From the NCBI GenBank assembly GCA_015698045.1, contig BLAL01000302.1, positions 496,001 to 560,000 of the forward strand: a stretch of DNA of 64,000 bases. The letters run 5' to 3'. The stretch comes from Rhizophagus clarus (Eukaryota > Glomeromycota > Glomeromycetes > Glomerales > Glomeraceae). The position numbers and the translations under genes are program-made. Under the pieces are notes generated by a model. That model did not search any database, was not told the DNA's origin, and saw nothing but the letters and a program-made list of their open reading frames with translations. This document shows, in pieces, positions 11,834 to 25,236 of the stretch. Each line of letters opens with the position of its first letter. The stretch's first letter is position 1.

Positions 11834-13108
11834 ATGGCGGATAATACTGTTGAGAAGAGTTCAGATACACCTATTGTTCGTTTAGCCCCACTTAATGTAC
11901 CGTTTAAAAGACGACGTCAAACGACGGCAGTTATGTTGTGGCTGGTTTCTTTACCGACAACGCTTTTTTTTTTCTTCATGAGCTGTACAATAGTGTTCTT
12001 TTTACCCTGGATTATTGCTTATCTATTATTTGTGCTTTTTGATATTGCACCGGAAAATGGTGGAAGAAGATTTGAGTTTGCCCGAAGAGCTAAGTTCTGG
12101 AAGTGGTACTCCGAATATTTTCCGATAAAATTAATCAAGGCACGTTAAAAATTAATTCTATTTTGAATTCCGTTAGTTAAATAAACCTAATTATATTAAA
12201 TTATGTTTATGTAGCAAGTAGATTTAGATCCATCAAAAAATTACGTGTTTGGATATCATCCACATGGAGTTATTTCGGTTGGGGCGTGGACAAATTTTGC
12301 TACAGAAGCAAACGATTTTTCTAAAATATTTCCTGGAATTACATGTCGTTTATTAACTCTTACATCTAATTTTAATATCCCACTTTATCGTGATTATTTA
12401 ATGGCTCAAGGATGCGCTTCAGTATCAAGACAATCGTGTGAAAATATTCTAAAAAAAGGCCCTGGACACTCTATCATAATCGTAGTAGGTGGTGCTGGTG
12501 AAAGTTTAAATGCGCGTCCTGGCGTTTATGATTTAGTATTAAAAAGAAGATTAGGTTTCATTAAATTAGCTGTTCGTAATGGGTAAGTCAAAGAAAGTGG
12601 TGATATTTTCTCCCTTTATAAAATGTTCAATCAAGTGAAATTTTGAAATTTTTTTATTTTTATTTATTTGTGCAAATAGAGCTTGTCTGTGTCCTGTATT
12701 TTCTTTTGGAGAAAACGATATATGGGATCAGGCTGATAATCCAAAAGGAAGTAAAATTTGGAAGGTCCAAAAAACAATACAAAAACTATCCGGTTGGACA
12801 ATGCCTTTATTTCATGGCCGTGGTGTCTTTAATTGTAAGTGAAAGTTAAATAGAATAAACTTCTATATTTATTTATTATTTATTAACGTGATTTTCTTTT
12901 TTCAGATGATTATGGCGTTTTGCCTCATAGGAGACAGATCACAACAGTTGTCGGAAGACCAATTGAAGTTGAAAAAAACGAAAATCCAACAGAAGAACAA
13001 CTTCGTGAAGTGCAGGAGAAATATATTAAAGCATTATATGATATTTGGGAGGAATATAAAGATGTTTACGCAAAAAATAGAGTAAGAGAACTAACCCTTG
13101 TCGAGTGA
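11834..13108 (+). CDS. DGAT2: Diacylglycerol O-acyltransferase, DGAT2 family
   Basis: Four exons (11834-12139, 12215-12582, 12680-12834, 12906-13108) encode 343 residues. The enzyme transfers an acyl group from acyl-CoA to diacylglycerol to make storage triacylglycerol at the ER and lipid droplet. Visible motifs are a long hydrophobic hairpin (residues about 34-75), the catalytic HPHG at 117-120 inside FGYHPHGVISVGAW, GGAGESLNARPG, and the conserved C-terminal VVGRPIEV. Intron 1 (12140-12214) appears to use a rare GC donor (AAG|GCACGT). Only this gives phase 0 and the family spacing LIK-QVDLDPSKNY; the nearest GT, three bases further on, breaks the frame. It converges with JIP5, with stop codons only 133 bp apart. 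Confidence 0.92.
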
Positions 13109-13241
13109 GAGAAAAAAAAAAAATTTTTTTTTTTTTACCAAAAAAGAACGTTTGTAATTTTTTTAGTATTTATTAATAAAGATTTTAAATACAGTATATA
13201 GTCAATAATAGAATCGGTCGTTTTAACGTTTTAATTAATAA

Positions 13242-14827
13242 TTATAAATCGGCAAAAAATGAATTTATTTCGTTGCCTACTATTTTTCCTACTCCTTTGT
13301 TTTTACTTCCACTTCCGTTTAAATTTTCATCTATATCCATATTATCATTACTTTTGTTTTTGTCATCACCATTCTCTTCTTCAAAAAGATATCTTATATT
13401 CCAAAATTTTACGGTATTATCATGAGAACTACTTGCTAATAAGATTTCATCATGGGATAATCTTAAACATTCAATAGGGAAATCATCATGATCTCCTATT
13501 ACACCTAAAAATTTATTTGGTAATATACCAACAAGTCTAATGATACCATCAGAAGAACCCGTACAAATTAAATCATCATTAATTTTTACTAATGTATCAA
13601 TTGATTGTGGATGACCTATGATTCTATCAGATGAATCTCCCCAATCATTCCATGTATATAAATTCACTATTCCTTCTTGTGTTCCTACTACAACTTTTCT
13701 TCCATCCTAAAGGATAAACGGATGAGATCACATTGATATATATATGCAACATATTTAGTGATATTCACCTTGACTACTGCGATAGATAATAATTCATCAT
13801 CTTGGTTATCTGACATTGCAACTAAATCCGGTCTGCGAATATCATATACTGATAATGTTCCATCACCACTTTAATAAAAATGAACTTTAGAAAGAATATT
13901 AAGAATATTTTAATAAGGGAGAGAATTTAACATACCTTGTAGATAAAAGAGTTTTTGTATCCAAACGAAATGCAAAATCAGAAATGAAATCGAGATGTTC
14001 AGAGTATTTCATAATTTCATTTCCATTTCTTATATCCCATAACTAAATAATAATAAATTTTTTTTTTTTTTTTTAGTGAGGTAGTATGTTAAATATACTA
14101 TTAATTCTTTAAACTGTACTTTGATTATTCCGTTATCATCACCAGTTGCTAATGTAGTTTCATTTAATCGTAATATACGATTAATTGGATAACTAATTGA
14201 TAAAATAAAAATTAGAAATTTAATTATTGAACGATATAAAAAAATACTCACTCGTGTGAATCAACTTTCTTTACGAAAACTTTACCAGTTTCAAGGTTTA
14301 TTGATTGGATTGATTTATCTTTTGATACACTAAACAAAGCTAAAAGAATTTTTTTTTTTAATTACATCATTTATTGTCTTTCAAAAACAAAAATAAGAAC
14401 ATACAAGTGCCATCATGATTAAATTCCAATCCACGACAGGACTTTTTATGTGGACGAATTGACATCACATTTATATTTTCATTTGTATTATTAACTGTAT
14501 ATCGATGACTAAATATAGAAAAAATTAGAATAGAAAATTTTTTTTTTTTTCATTTTTATTTTTTCCTCATATTTTTTTTTTTTAAAAAAAACAAGGTACC
14601 AGAATACTTCTCCGGTTATTAATCCTGTTGCAATGATATTTTCAGATGGGTGAAATGCTAAATCGAAAATTTGATTATCGAATTCTATTGAATCCGGTTG
14701 TAAGTGAGTTTGCGTGGTCTTATAAAGTTTTTTTTTTTTCGTAAATAATAATAATTATTATAATATATTAATTTTATTAATTTTGAAGTACTAAAAAACA
14801 AAATTAATTTATTGTATAGTATACCAT
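13242..14827 (-). CDS. JIP5: WD40-repeat ribosome biogenesis protein JIP5/WDR55
   Basis: Eight exons: 14827-14825, 14718-14600, 14508-14405, 14339-14252, 14192-14120, 14042-13936, 13868-13769 and 13706-13242. They total 352 residues. The match to the JIP5/WDR55 order is clear: DNQIFDLAFHPSENIIATGL at the N terminus, then SCRGLEFNHDGT, LRLNETTLATGDDNG, LWDIRNGNEIM, GTQEGIVNLYTW and IECLRLSHDEILLASSSHDN. The family is nucleolar and needed for large-subunit rRNA processing. The C-terminal tail is acidic and low-complexity (EEENGDDKNKSNDNMDIDE), as usual. The start is unusual: no ATG lies in the frame of exon 2, and the best solution is an exon whose only codon is ATG at 14825-14827, spliced over 106 nt. 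It is divergent from RIB7. Confidence 0.86.
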
Positions 14828-14965
14828 TTCAAAGTAAAAAATTTGCAAAGATTTACCTTTAAAAAAAAAAAAAAAAATTTAATCTTAAAAAAAAAATTTC
14901 ATATTTATGATCATCAAATCGCACATAAATAAATAACTTAGATTAGACTAGATCGGCACAGAAAA
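14828..14965. promoter_or_regulatory. Short bidirectional promoter JIP5/RIB7
   Basis: Only 138 bp separate the proposed JIP5 start from the RIB7 start, so both must share upstream DNA. The segment is A/T runs followed by gatcggcacagaaaa just before the RIB7 ATG. No specific factor site is recognised. Confidence 0.4.
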
Positions 14966-16088
14966 ATGTCGATTCATGAAAAGGTCAAATCATTCTTATC
15001 TCCCTATTACTCAAAAGAAACAATCCTAAAAGATAACAGGCCATTTATTACTCTAACTTACGCTCAAAGTTTAGATGGTAAAATATCTGGAAAAGGTGGG
15101 AAACAACTTCGCTTAAGTTGCGAAGAATCAATGATAATGACTCATAGGTACATAAAAAAAAAGCGGATTTTTAAAAAAGAACTATTATTTAAATCCAAGT
15201 TTTTTTTCAGACTGAGGACTTATCATGACGGAATTATGGTTGGAATTGGTACAATTATAAACGATGATCCAAGACTAACAGGTATTTTATTTTATTTTTT
15301 TTTCAATGTTTATCTTTCGATCTAATTATTCTTTAATAACTAGCGAGATTACTGGAAAATGGAGAAGAATCAAAAATTAACCAACCCCAGCCTATAATTC
15401 TGGATTCTGAATTACGATTTCCTCTTTCGGCTAAATTATTAACATCTAACGAATGTAAATCACCTTGGATATTTACAAGCCAGAATTGTGACGATGAAAA
15501 ACGAAAGGTTTGTAATCCTAATTCATTTATGTAAAGAGCCTATATACAAATCATATATTATTTTGCACAGGTTTTAGAACAATCAGGAGCAAAAGTAATA
15601 CCCATCGATTCAGATCAAGATGGTAATTTTTTATATCTTTCCACGCATTATTTATTTTGATATACAAATTAAATTATTATTTCTAATAAAATAATTGCAG
15701 GTCAGCTTTCACTTATGCATTTATTATCAATATTACATAATCAGCCTTTCTCAATTAAACATCTAATGGTAGAAGGTGGTGCAAGAATTATACAGTCTTT
15801 CTTAAGAAATGAATTAATAGATTTGTTAATTATAACTATTGCTCCTGTATTTGTCGGCCCAGAGGCAGTATCTGCTACCGGCGACAACAGAAAAACGATT
15901 AAGGTATCCATGAAATTGTATAAAAATTATATAAGTTTGTTACTAAATATGAAGTATTACAATTTGCTAAAAAAAAAAAAAAAATTTTGCTTTAGGAAAA
16001 TGAAGCTGAAAATATATTTCCAAATTTGGAAAGTGTAAAATATGAACAACTAGGAAAAGATATTATTATGATAGCAAATATAGTGTAA
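14966..16088 (+). CDS. RIB7: 2,5-diamino-6-ribosylamino-4(3H)-pyrimidinone 5'-phosphate reductase
   Basis: Six exons (14966-15147, 15211-15281, 15344-15507, 15571-15622, 15701-15903, 15996-16088) encode 254 residues. This NADPH-dependent enzyme reduces the ribose side chain in the second step of fungal riboflavin synthesis. It has the RibD C-terminal reductase fold: ITLTYAQSLDGKISG near residue 30, MVGIGTIINDDPRLT for the nucleotide site, ILDSELRFPL, and LMVEGGARIIQSFL near the substrate pocket. The length suits fungal Rib7 (about 240-260). All introns are 50-100 nt with GT-AG ends. Riboflavin synthesis is absent from animals, so the gene supports a fungal origin. Confidence 0.92.
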
Positions 16089-16334
16089 TTATAAATTTCT
16101 TTATTAATGGTCCGCCTAAATTTCCAGGATTTATTTTATGATTTCAAGCCAATTAAATAATATATTTGTCCGACATTTATAAAAAATTAAGGTTAGAGCC
16201 TAAAAACCTAAAAAACCTAAAAGAAAAATATTTCAATTTAATATATATACATATGATCGTAAAAACAAGCCCGCGATATGCAAAAAGTAAAAGACTGCTT
16301 CTGGTAAAAATTTTTAAAAAGTTCTCCAATATCT

Positions 16335-17798
16335 CTATTCTTCCACATCATCTATTATAGAATCCTCGTGTTCTTGTTCTCGTTGTCCATTATTATTTAA
16401 AGATTCTTCAACTTCGTCAAATCCAGAATCCATTCTTTCCTTTTTCTTTTGCTCATACCATCGATGCTTACGTTCTTTACTTTTTAAAGTGGTCAACTCT
16501 TTATTAATTTCAATTTTCTCTTTTTCAAGTTCCTCTAATGATATTTGTGCTTTTTCTAAAGCTTCAGAATCATTTTGTGAAGATTTATCCCTAACGAGTT
16601 CTATAGCTAGTTCATACTGTGTCTCCTTAACTTTTAATTTACGTTCTAACTCTGCAATTCTCGCATTTCTGTTCTCGCTATTTTGAGCAGCGTGTGCGTT
16701 TCTTTTGGCACGAAGAGTTGCACGTGATGCTCTTGAACCCGGTTTAGGAGCATTCGGGTTTAATTTTGAACGTGACGCACCACGTTTGTAACTATAGCCT
16801 CCGAGTAAAAGTTTTGCTTTAGCCTTTTCAAATAAAGCACCTTTGTTAGCTACCAAAGCTGGATCTTGAAGAGCTAACTCGATAGCTGCGCTATTGATAG
16901 CTTGTTCATATGAAGTCAATTGTCTTGGACTGTTCTTTCCATAAATAGTCGCATGGTGTATAATCACATCTTTTGAAGCTGAAGATGTATTGACTGTCAT
17001 TGAACTTTGGCTTTCCGTTGAAATCATATTTGTGGACTCGGATTTTACAGGATGAATATCCTGATGTGTTGGCTCATGATCCATATACACATCATCTTGA
17101 ATCTGTTGATGCAAATATGAAGATTCACTGCTCAACTGATTATGGATTGACTTTGTAGGAGACAATTTTGTAGAGGTAATATTTGTAGTACTTGATATAG
17201 GTTTGTCAATTCTTTCCATGTACATAGGTGTCTTATCTTTTGCTGGAGCGATATTTATTAGTTTACGTGGTGGGCTTAAAGAACCCTGTTGAAGCTCAAC
17301 AGGAGACTAAATTATATATATATATGTATATATATATATATTTTTAAAATAAAGATATTATTAGAAATTATTTAAATAAAAAGTAAAATATGAATATAAA
17401 ATACTTACAATGGGTGTCGAGTATGATAAAGATGGATAAGAATGACATGAAGATATCATTGGAGTATTTGATGAAAAGCTTTGTCGTAGTTCTCTAATAC
17501 CTTTTTTAAACGCAGCAGAATGAAAAGGTTTCATAGATATTGCAGACATAACTTCTTTGAGTTCCGCCTCGTCAAATCCAAGTAACTGTTCAATGTCATT
17601 CTCACCGACTCCGGCATCAACGAATAGACCGTGATATTGTGATAAATTGAGCTGGTTAAGAAAGGAAGTTAATGTAGGACAACGAACGGAATGGCGAGGA
17701 GGAGTTGAAAATGATGACACATAATGGTTTGAACTAGAACTATAGTTTAAATCACCAGCAAGCGTATCTTCTTGAGTAGAAGAAGGTGTAGGCTCCAT
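16335..17798 (-). CDS. SAM/NCD1-like domain protein with C-terminal coiled coil
   Basis: Two exons (17798-17409 and 17306-16335), phase 0, 453 residues. Residues about 38-105 (LTSFLNQLNLSQYHGLFVDA, then IEQLLGFDEAELKEVMSAIS) resemble a SAM domain, most like the NCD1 region of NAB transcriptional corepressors. A second conserved-looking block (SYEQAINSAAIELALQDPAL, then LLLGGYSYKRGASRSK) sits near residue 240. A Lys/Glu-rich coiled coil (AELERKLKVKETQYELAIEL) and an acidic end follow. The basic stretch SRASRATLRAKRNAH could be a nuclear signal. A nuclear regulator is a reasonable guess, but the exact orthologue is unknown. The start ATG has no competing upstream ATG in frame. Confidence 0.78.
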
Positions 17799-19211
17799 AC
17801 TACAAAATAATGATCTAATAAAAAGTTAACCATAGTAATTTTATTTAAAAGATCAATTAACATTTTACTAAGTTACCTTAATGTGAATCGACAAAAGAGA
17901 ACTTTAGTTTTTATCGAGTTTTGAGTCAAGCCAACTGCTCTGACGGTCTTTTGAGTGTCTTATTTGTCGTTTAGTCGTTTTTTGATTTCTTAAGCCAAGG
18001 GGAAGGTCAAAAAAAGGTTTTTATAAATGGGAGTTGCAGATTGTTTGCAAAACCATTGTAGCCAATAGATTTATGTAACGATACTACGGTCTCCGTGGTG
18101 AAAATAGGCAAAATAGGCTGATCGTTGACCTCATGAGTCATGACTATATAAGCAAAATGTATCGTTTTATCGTTTTTGATTAATGAGGTGATGCATTTTG
18201 ATTTAGAAGTTAGTTGTACAAACTATTATTGTATAAATAATATCAATAGTCATTAGAAGTAAGTTTTTATTTTTTTTTTACTTTGTTTCTATGATCACAC
18301 GATCACAGTTTACAATAAGTAGACTTCGCATTAACAAAACTTGGAAATCTTATAAATAAGTTTATACGACTTGATCACACTACTTTTGCAAATATAACCT
18401 TATATACTATACGCAAATGTTCGTCTGTCCCTTGCATCCCTATATACAATAATTTTGATCATATGCAAACTAAACTAATCTATTGCACGTGTTACACAGT
18501 GAAATTCGATAAACCGGATGATAGAACGAACCAGTATATCGAACTTCATTATGTACGTTAAAACAATTTAATGCGCAGACGTCGTACGGTCGATTAGTTC
18601 TGTATAACATATTATTTAAAATTTTATTGTGCGTCGCCATTCACCAAATTAATTATTGAAAACCTATAACTTTGTGGCATTGGTTTTATTATTATCACGT
18701 GAACTCAAAACATGGCGTGACATTTAAACATCATGAACATGTGACTGCGAGGAAATAATTATATTAACAGTCTCTCTTTTCTTAATGGACTTGTTATTTA
18801 TATTATAGACCTTAGTAAACTTTTAAGCTTTACTCTATTTATATTAACACTTTTGTACATGTAATTTTTTTTTATGTAAAGTTAAAATACAAGATTAATA
18901 AAGTACATCGGTAAGGTTAGATTTTAAAAAATCTGATGTAATTATGATAGGTTTTATTTTATAATCATGATGTACAAAATTAAAGAATTACAAATAAATG
19001 CACGAGAAAACCATGCAAAGAAGGAATTAACCGAGTCCAGAAGTATGTACGTGTACTCATTCTTAGTACCCATTACAGTATGAGGCTTGTCGATACTTTG
19101 TTAAGAATGACACGCGGTGTATTTCTCTTACCACAGTTACTCTAATCCCCATTTTTGTGCGTATCTAATGCGCTATTTTTTTTTTCATTCAAATAATTGA
19201 TATATTTATCT
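17799..19211. other. Intergenic region, no gene seen
   Basis: About 1.4 kb upstream of the SAM-domain gene and downstream of the HHE gene. It has ordinary AT-rich composition with a few poly(T) runs. One TCACGTGA palindrome lies at 18695-18702 and another CACGTG near 18485. No ORF or RNA gene is recognised. Confidence 0.6.
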
Positions 19212-19219
19212 GTCATTAA

Positions 19220-19421
19220 TAGTGATGGGACTTAAAAATTATTTCAAATCTTTTTTAATTAATAAGTACTTATTAAGTACTTATTAAGTTAATTATTAAG
19301 ACTAATTATTAACTTATAAATTAAAAGTCCTATGTTAATTTAAATTATTGACTTAATAAGTACTTATTAAGTTAAAATTAAAAATAGTTATTAAGTTAAA
19401 AATTAAAAAATCCCATCACTA
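19220..19421. mobile_element. 202-bp hAT-type MITE with 8-bp target duplication
   Basis: The element starts TAGTGATGGGACTTAAAAAT and ends with the inverted TCCCATCACTA. It is flanked by identical 8-bp copies of GTCATTAA at 19212-19219 and 19422-19429, the hallmark of hAT insertion. The interior is made of repeated AAGTACTTATTAAGT-like palindromes. Its first 50 or so bases are almost the same as the left end of the large hAT element at 27391-31708, so it is a short non-autonomous relative. Confidence 0.9.
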
Positions 19422-19532
19422 GTCATTAAAACGCAATCATTTTTATTTAAAAAAAATTTTGCTACATCACATTATGTCAAATATTAGAATTTCCTAAATT
19501 CTTAAAGCTAAATAAATATAAGGAAAACATTT

Positions 19533-20421
19533 TTAAAGCTTTTCGCGTCCGGTATCAACGAAATCTCTCATGGAATCAAGAGTTTTATCGAGAGGGAGAG
19601 ATGCAATTCCGGCTAAAGAAATAATTTATCACGTTAATAAAGAATATAAAACTTTTGAATACAGTATATAACACGAAAAAAATGGTTACCCATAGTTTCT
19701 GCCGGTGGCTTGTCAGGTGCGCTAGGATGAGGGCTATGAAAAATTCATACAATAAGTTAGTTCAATATCGTTATTTAAAAAATCAGAATTTTACTTACTG
19801 AGTTGGTGCAGTAGTACGAGTTTTGGCAAAACTTGCACCTAAACTTTCCAATTCATTTTTGGGAACGGTCTCTTTGAACTTTGGAAGGTGATCAGATTCC
19901 TCTTCATCAATATGGTGTTTTAATTCCTAAAAAAAAATCATCATATAACATATGCAATTGATTATGCTGATACAATATAATGTCCTACGCTTCGCTTCGG
20001 TCAATAAAACTCTAAAATATATACCTTCATCATCTTTTCGAATAATTCGCGGTAGCCATCATCTGTGACTTTCATTGAATCCAACTTATAAAGATCTTTC
20101 TTGACCTGGAGATGCTCTTCGCGACTATGATCCGAGAGTTCCTTGCCATTAGTTAAGTGCTTTTCAATCGCGGGGTATAAGTTAATTTCCTCGCATGCGG
20201 AATGAACCGCGACTTATTATTAAAATTCAAGTATAAAAATAATTAATTGCTGCTTGAAATTTAGAAAGAAATTTTATTTAATTTAATCACTTACTCTCCC
20301 GAATTACGGTATTTGCGATCTTTTGTCGCTCATCCGTATTACTTTCATTTTCGTAACGTTGCGCAAGATTCTTGATGATTTTGTGATCATCAATGATTTC
20401 GGTAATTATGTCTTTTGTCAT
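19533..20421 (-). CDS. Hemerythrin HHE cation-binding domain protein
   Basis: Five exons (20421-20295, 20212-20025, 19926-19799, 19733-19690, 19612-19533) give 188 residues. The sequence follows the HHE four-helix pattern: IIDDHKIIKNLAQRYEN (His 13), AVHSACEEINLYPAIEKH, DHSREEHLQVKKDL and ELKHHIDEEESDHLPKF. The spaced His and Glu residues would hold a di-iron centre. In fungi such proteins are linked to iron, oxygen or nitric-oxide handling, but the role here is unknown. The C terminus after PSAPDKPPAETM is Pro-rich and then short and polar. Exon 4 is only 44 nt. The gene stands alone, with the hAT-type MITE about 110 bp past its stop. Confidence 0.9.
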
Positions 20422-23400
20422 CCTTGAAAAAGGGTAACTTGAACAAAAAAACGACGAAAATTTAAATTCAATAAACCTCTCGTTCCATTCATTCTAAAAG
20501 TTCTTTTATCAGGTTAATTACCTTACTTGAATGAATTTTGAAATGAAAAAAAAAAGAAAGAAATGTGTGCATTTTTTATAAAAAAATATAATTAAGACAG
20601 TCTTGGCGTGTGAATTATTTTTAAGTACTGACAGTGACGGTAAAGATCATCAATTACGCGAAAGAGGCGCTCTCTTAAATTTATTACTTTGTTGTACGCG
20701 TATAGCAGGCTTAACTAATAAGTAATTGTTGAATTTCATAATACGGTTCTTTTGATTTCAACTTTGAATTCAAAATGATGCAGGTTAATTTCACGCTGAA
20801 TATTTAATTATTTTAATAAATAAATAAATATTGTATTTTAGTTAGGTCAAAAAGTTTCGTGCCACACCCGATCGAAACAATCGGACATTTTTGTAAGTCG
20901 GCGTTTATTTGTTTATCTATTAAAAATAAATAATAAATTTTTAAGTTGACCCAACTAATTCAGTTAGATCGAAGATCTTGGGAAAGTTTTAGCCAAACTT
21001 TTGGTTTTACAAATAATAATTACTAATAATTAATTAATTTTCAGGTTTAACCTTTAGCCAAATTAAACTATATCGGATTACTTATCTAAAAATATTATAA
21101 TACTGCGATATTTCTTTTATTTTATATGACTACGAGTATTATTAATATTTGTTTATATATGAATTGCTAGCAATAATATGTGTTTTTTACAATATAACTG
21201 CCTCATTTGATGATGCACGAACATTATCTCATTTGTGATGCAAACGGAGGTAATCGACATAATTTTGATCTCTTTCTGTGAAGCGAATATGATAGAATTA
21301 GATAGAATTGGAAAAGGTTGATAAGAAAATTACATATTAATTAATATGAGTCTTTTATGAGAATCACATTAGCTCCAAAGAGATATAAAGTATATAAGCC
21401 ATTAACCAATTGTAATAAAAAAGTGCTGCAACCCCTGCGGTGGCTTACCAGTACCAAATTTGTACGGCTTCGGAAAACTGAATTGATATATTTTCGGAAA
21501 TGTGAAACATTCTGTCTTTCATTGTGTTTAAGAATATGCTAGCATCTAAATGTGTTGGAAATGCACTATACCAAATCTGAAACCCAAATTAATTTATCAC
21601 TTAGACTCTTGAAATGAGTAAAAAGTTATGCGATACTGATATCGGAAATTTTAAGAATGTGTATGGAATATGGATCATTGCGAAGCTACCTATTATTATG
21701 ACGACATTCTTATTCCGGACTTCCGTAAAGAAAATTTTTTTTTTTTTTACGGAAAAACAGAAACCGTTAAAAGTCCTCCGCAAGTGAAGGCGCAGTATGC
21801 ACTGACTACGTCCAGTAAAATTTATCGGCATATATCAAGTTGAAGTTTAATGAAAATTAATCAATTTGAGAACTTTTTTTCATTATTAAATATCATGTTT
21901 TTAAGGTAAGTTGATAGGGAAAATTTTATTAGAAGAATTACGAACATAGAATCTAGGGTTTCGAATAGTCAAAATCCAAATAATTGTTTTTATTTGTATT
22001 TCTGGACAAAAACTTTTTTGTTAAGTCCCATTTACGAAAGTTAATAAATTTTGATATATGTACATATTAACATAAATGGTAAGTTTTAGGATAAAACTGG
22101 CTTGTATGGAAATGGCTACTTTGTAGGTACAGGAATCCTTTGTGAGTTTTTTTGAAGTTGGGTTTTAACATTAAAATAAAAAAAAAAATTAAGAAATATC
22201 AATTAATTTTTTTCTTGTTATATTTGTTTCATTGTAGATTTCGGCATTGTATTCGACTTCGGATTATCCTTGGTATATAGTGAGTTTGAAAGTTATATGT
22301 TACGGATTTTTTTTTTATTTTTTTTAAAAGAAACATTTCTTGTTTCTTTTGTAAATTCCGACTTCGATTGGGCTTTGAATGAAAGTTTCGAAGTTAACTG
22401 TTAACGTTAATTTTTGAAACTATTACTTATTACACGAGTGTATAGATCACACGACCAGGTGATTTTTACTGGCGATACTCTAATGCTTCCACTACGGTAA
22501 GCATTTTTGTGTCTGACATCATTTTTTTGTTTACGGACATATCATTATTAGTGCTTTTATTTATTAGAATGGAAACTCTGACAGAAAATTGGAATAGGGT
22601 ACTCGAATAGTGCGAAACTGAAAGCGTGATAACAGAGTAAACTTATGGATCTTCCACCAGGATGGGGTATTGACAGGAAGTAAGTAATTTCTGGTCTTTA
22701 TCTTACTTGGTAACATGGTAAATACTTGTAGCATATGCATTGGAATTATTTTAGGAGCAATACTCATATTTTCAAACAATACTATTACAAGGAATTGGTT
22801 CGATTGGTTCCGACTTTAAAATATTTTTACTTAGATTCAGACTAAGCGAATAATAAAATGCTGTATTGAAATAGATAATACTTAGAACATGATTCTTCCA
22901 AACTGATAACTAATTTTGGTCACCATTATCATGCAACAAATTTGGGACCCAAAACTATTGTTGTCTAATATAAGAATAGAGTTCCTTAGTAATAACTTGT
23001 TTTTTGTATTTCACAATTTTTGTGCGTAATATTACACAAGTCATGATTACACAAGTCATGCTTTTTATTTTTTTGAGATCTTCGCAATAAGCGTTGCAAT
23101 ACACACTTTTTTTTTTATCACTTTCATTAAAGAAACAATATTCTCTTTACACAAACTTTTTTACAGCATTTTAAAGAAATAATTTTTTTTTTTTTTTACA
23201 ATACTTTTTGAAGAAATAATTTATTTTTCAACACTTTTTAAAGAAACAATCTATTAAAGATACCAAAGAAAAATTAGTCACTTTTTGTTTTTCATTTAAG
23301 CTTAAAAGTTTGTTAAACTTTGAAAGTAAATTTTTTTTTAAAAAAAAACACTTTGAACTTGATAAAAACAGCAAACTCGTCTAACATTTAGCACTAAATC

Positions 23401-25236
23401 TGCAATATGCAGAAATATTAGACTGAAAAAAGATATCAGGCTTCTTTTTTATCTATTTTTAAAATATTAAAAGGTAAAAGAATAGTATAAATAATTATTG
23501 CTGATCAATATATACTCTATTATTAGATATATCAAACCCATCGTACTATTAATTATGAAAATATTACTTATTAAAAAAAAGGGAATAATATTTCAGAGGA
23601 TACTATATGCAGCATTATACAGTATTAACATTAATATTTATATTACTTTTATAAGTTCAGAATATAAAATTTTTTTTTATTAATAAATATTATTTAACAA
23701 ATTTTAATTAAATTTATTTTATTTTATTTTTTTTTTATAATTCTAGAATAATAAAGATAGTATTAATTTTAGACTTTATTTTGAAATTATTAAATTTTTT
23801 GTTTTTTTTTTTTTTTAACAAAACATTTAGATTTAATTTTTATAAATTTGCTGCAGCTATTAAATACTTTTAATTAAATTTTAAAAGTAAATAACCTTTG
23901 ATTTTCTTTATAATTTTTAAATAAAATGTTAACTAATATTTTAATCTACCTTTTTTTTTTTTTTTTTTTTTTTTTATTCAAAGATCGTGTTATATTTATT
24001 GATAAATATTCAAATTAAATACTATATACAATATTATATAACTCTTCTCCAGCTCAGCTAAATGTGATCCATGAATAAGACTAACTATAGAAACTATAAA
24101 AATCTAAACATAAAAAATAAAATTAAAATACTACTTTTATTTTATAGATCTAAGACTTTCTGAATATTTAATAGATAGAATTTAAAGGTAAAAAAATCTC
24201 TATTTATTTTATTTTAACATATTTTTTTATAATATCTTCAGATATTTCTTTTTTTTAATAAACCTTAACATTATTATTTTAATATAAGGTTAATATAAAT
24301 AAAGAAATATATTATAATAAAAAATCTATACTATTTATTTAAGCAATTATAATATAAAGAGAAAAAGATGTAACTATATATATTTGTATATGATTTTTTC
24401 TAACCAGAAAGTTTAAAATTATTTGTTTATAAATAAACTTTTTTATTTATTAAAAAATATTATTAAATATAATAGTTAATACTATGTTTGTATACTTATT
24501 GATTTCAAATTAAAATTTTTTAATTTGTATAAATTATACTAGAAAAGAAATAAAAGTTTTTCTAATACAATTATATAATATTATACAAAAAAATTGATAG
24601 TAATCTAACTGGATTTTTTTTCTATTCATTGAATGTTTTTATAAATTATATAATTAAGATTAATTGCTAATTTACTGATCAATCAATTAGTATTATTAAT
24701 TTGCATTTTCAATATAGAAAAGTTAATTAATTTTTAGTTAAATTAATTCAAATATTTTTTTGAAAAAATTTTTGCATATTATCTTATTTATTCAAGAATT
24801 TTAACCAATTAATACATAATTTAATATTTAATAGTTGGTCTTAAAAAACAAAAACTATTAATTAGCAAAATTTTAGTAAAATTACTTTATAATTTTTTGC
24901 TTAATAAAACTATTAACTGTAAAACTAAAATTATATATATATATGTATAATGGATTTTTTGCAAAAAAAATAATTTGTAAAATATAAAACAATTTAAAAA
25001 TTATGATTCATAGTATTAAAATTCATAAAATCATTCAATTTTAAGAGAATTTGAATACTTTTTTTGTTTAAAAATAAATAATTTTACTGAAGCAAATTTT
25101 TTAAAAATTTTAATATTAATTATATTTCTTAAAAATATTTTTAAATATATATCAAGTATTTAATTTAATATTTATAAATAAAAAAATTTTTTATATCAAA
25201 AATATAGTCATTTAATTTATATATAAATTATTAATT
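20422..25236. other. Gene-free tract, ordinary AT-rich then extremely AT-rich
   Basis: 20422-22800 has moderate composition with scattered short ORFs and no recognisable protein. Isolated words such as LPPGWGIDRK near 22645 are too short to call. From about 22800 to 25236 the sequence is almost pure A/T with long homopolymers. The left inverted end of the outer transposon begins at 25237. Confidence 0.6.

Noticed and set aside
21357..21542. 61-codon frame containing LQPLRWLTSTKF
   Set aside because: It suggested a kinase activation-loop remnant (PLRWMAPE) but no other kinase motif is present nearby.
22440..22780. WW-domain-like words (IDHTTR near 22446, LPPGWGIDRK near 22645)
   Set aside because: The words are short, in the wrong order for one WW domain, and surrounded by stops. 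Chance cannot be excluded.
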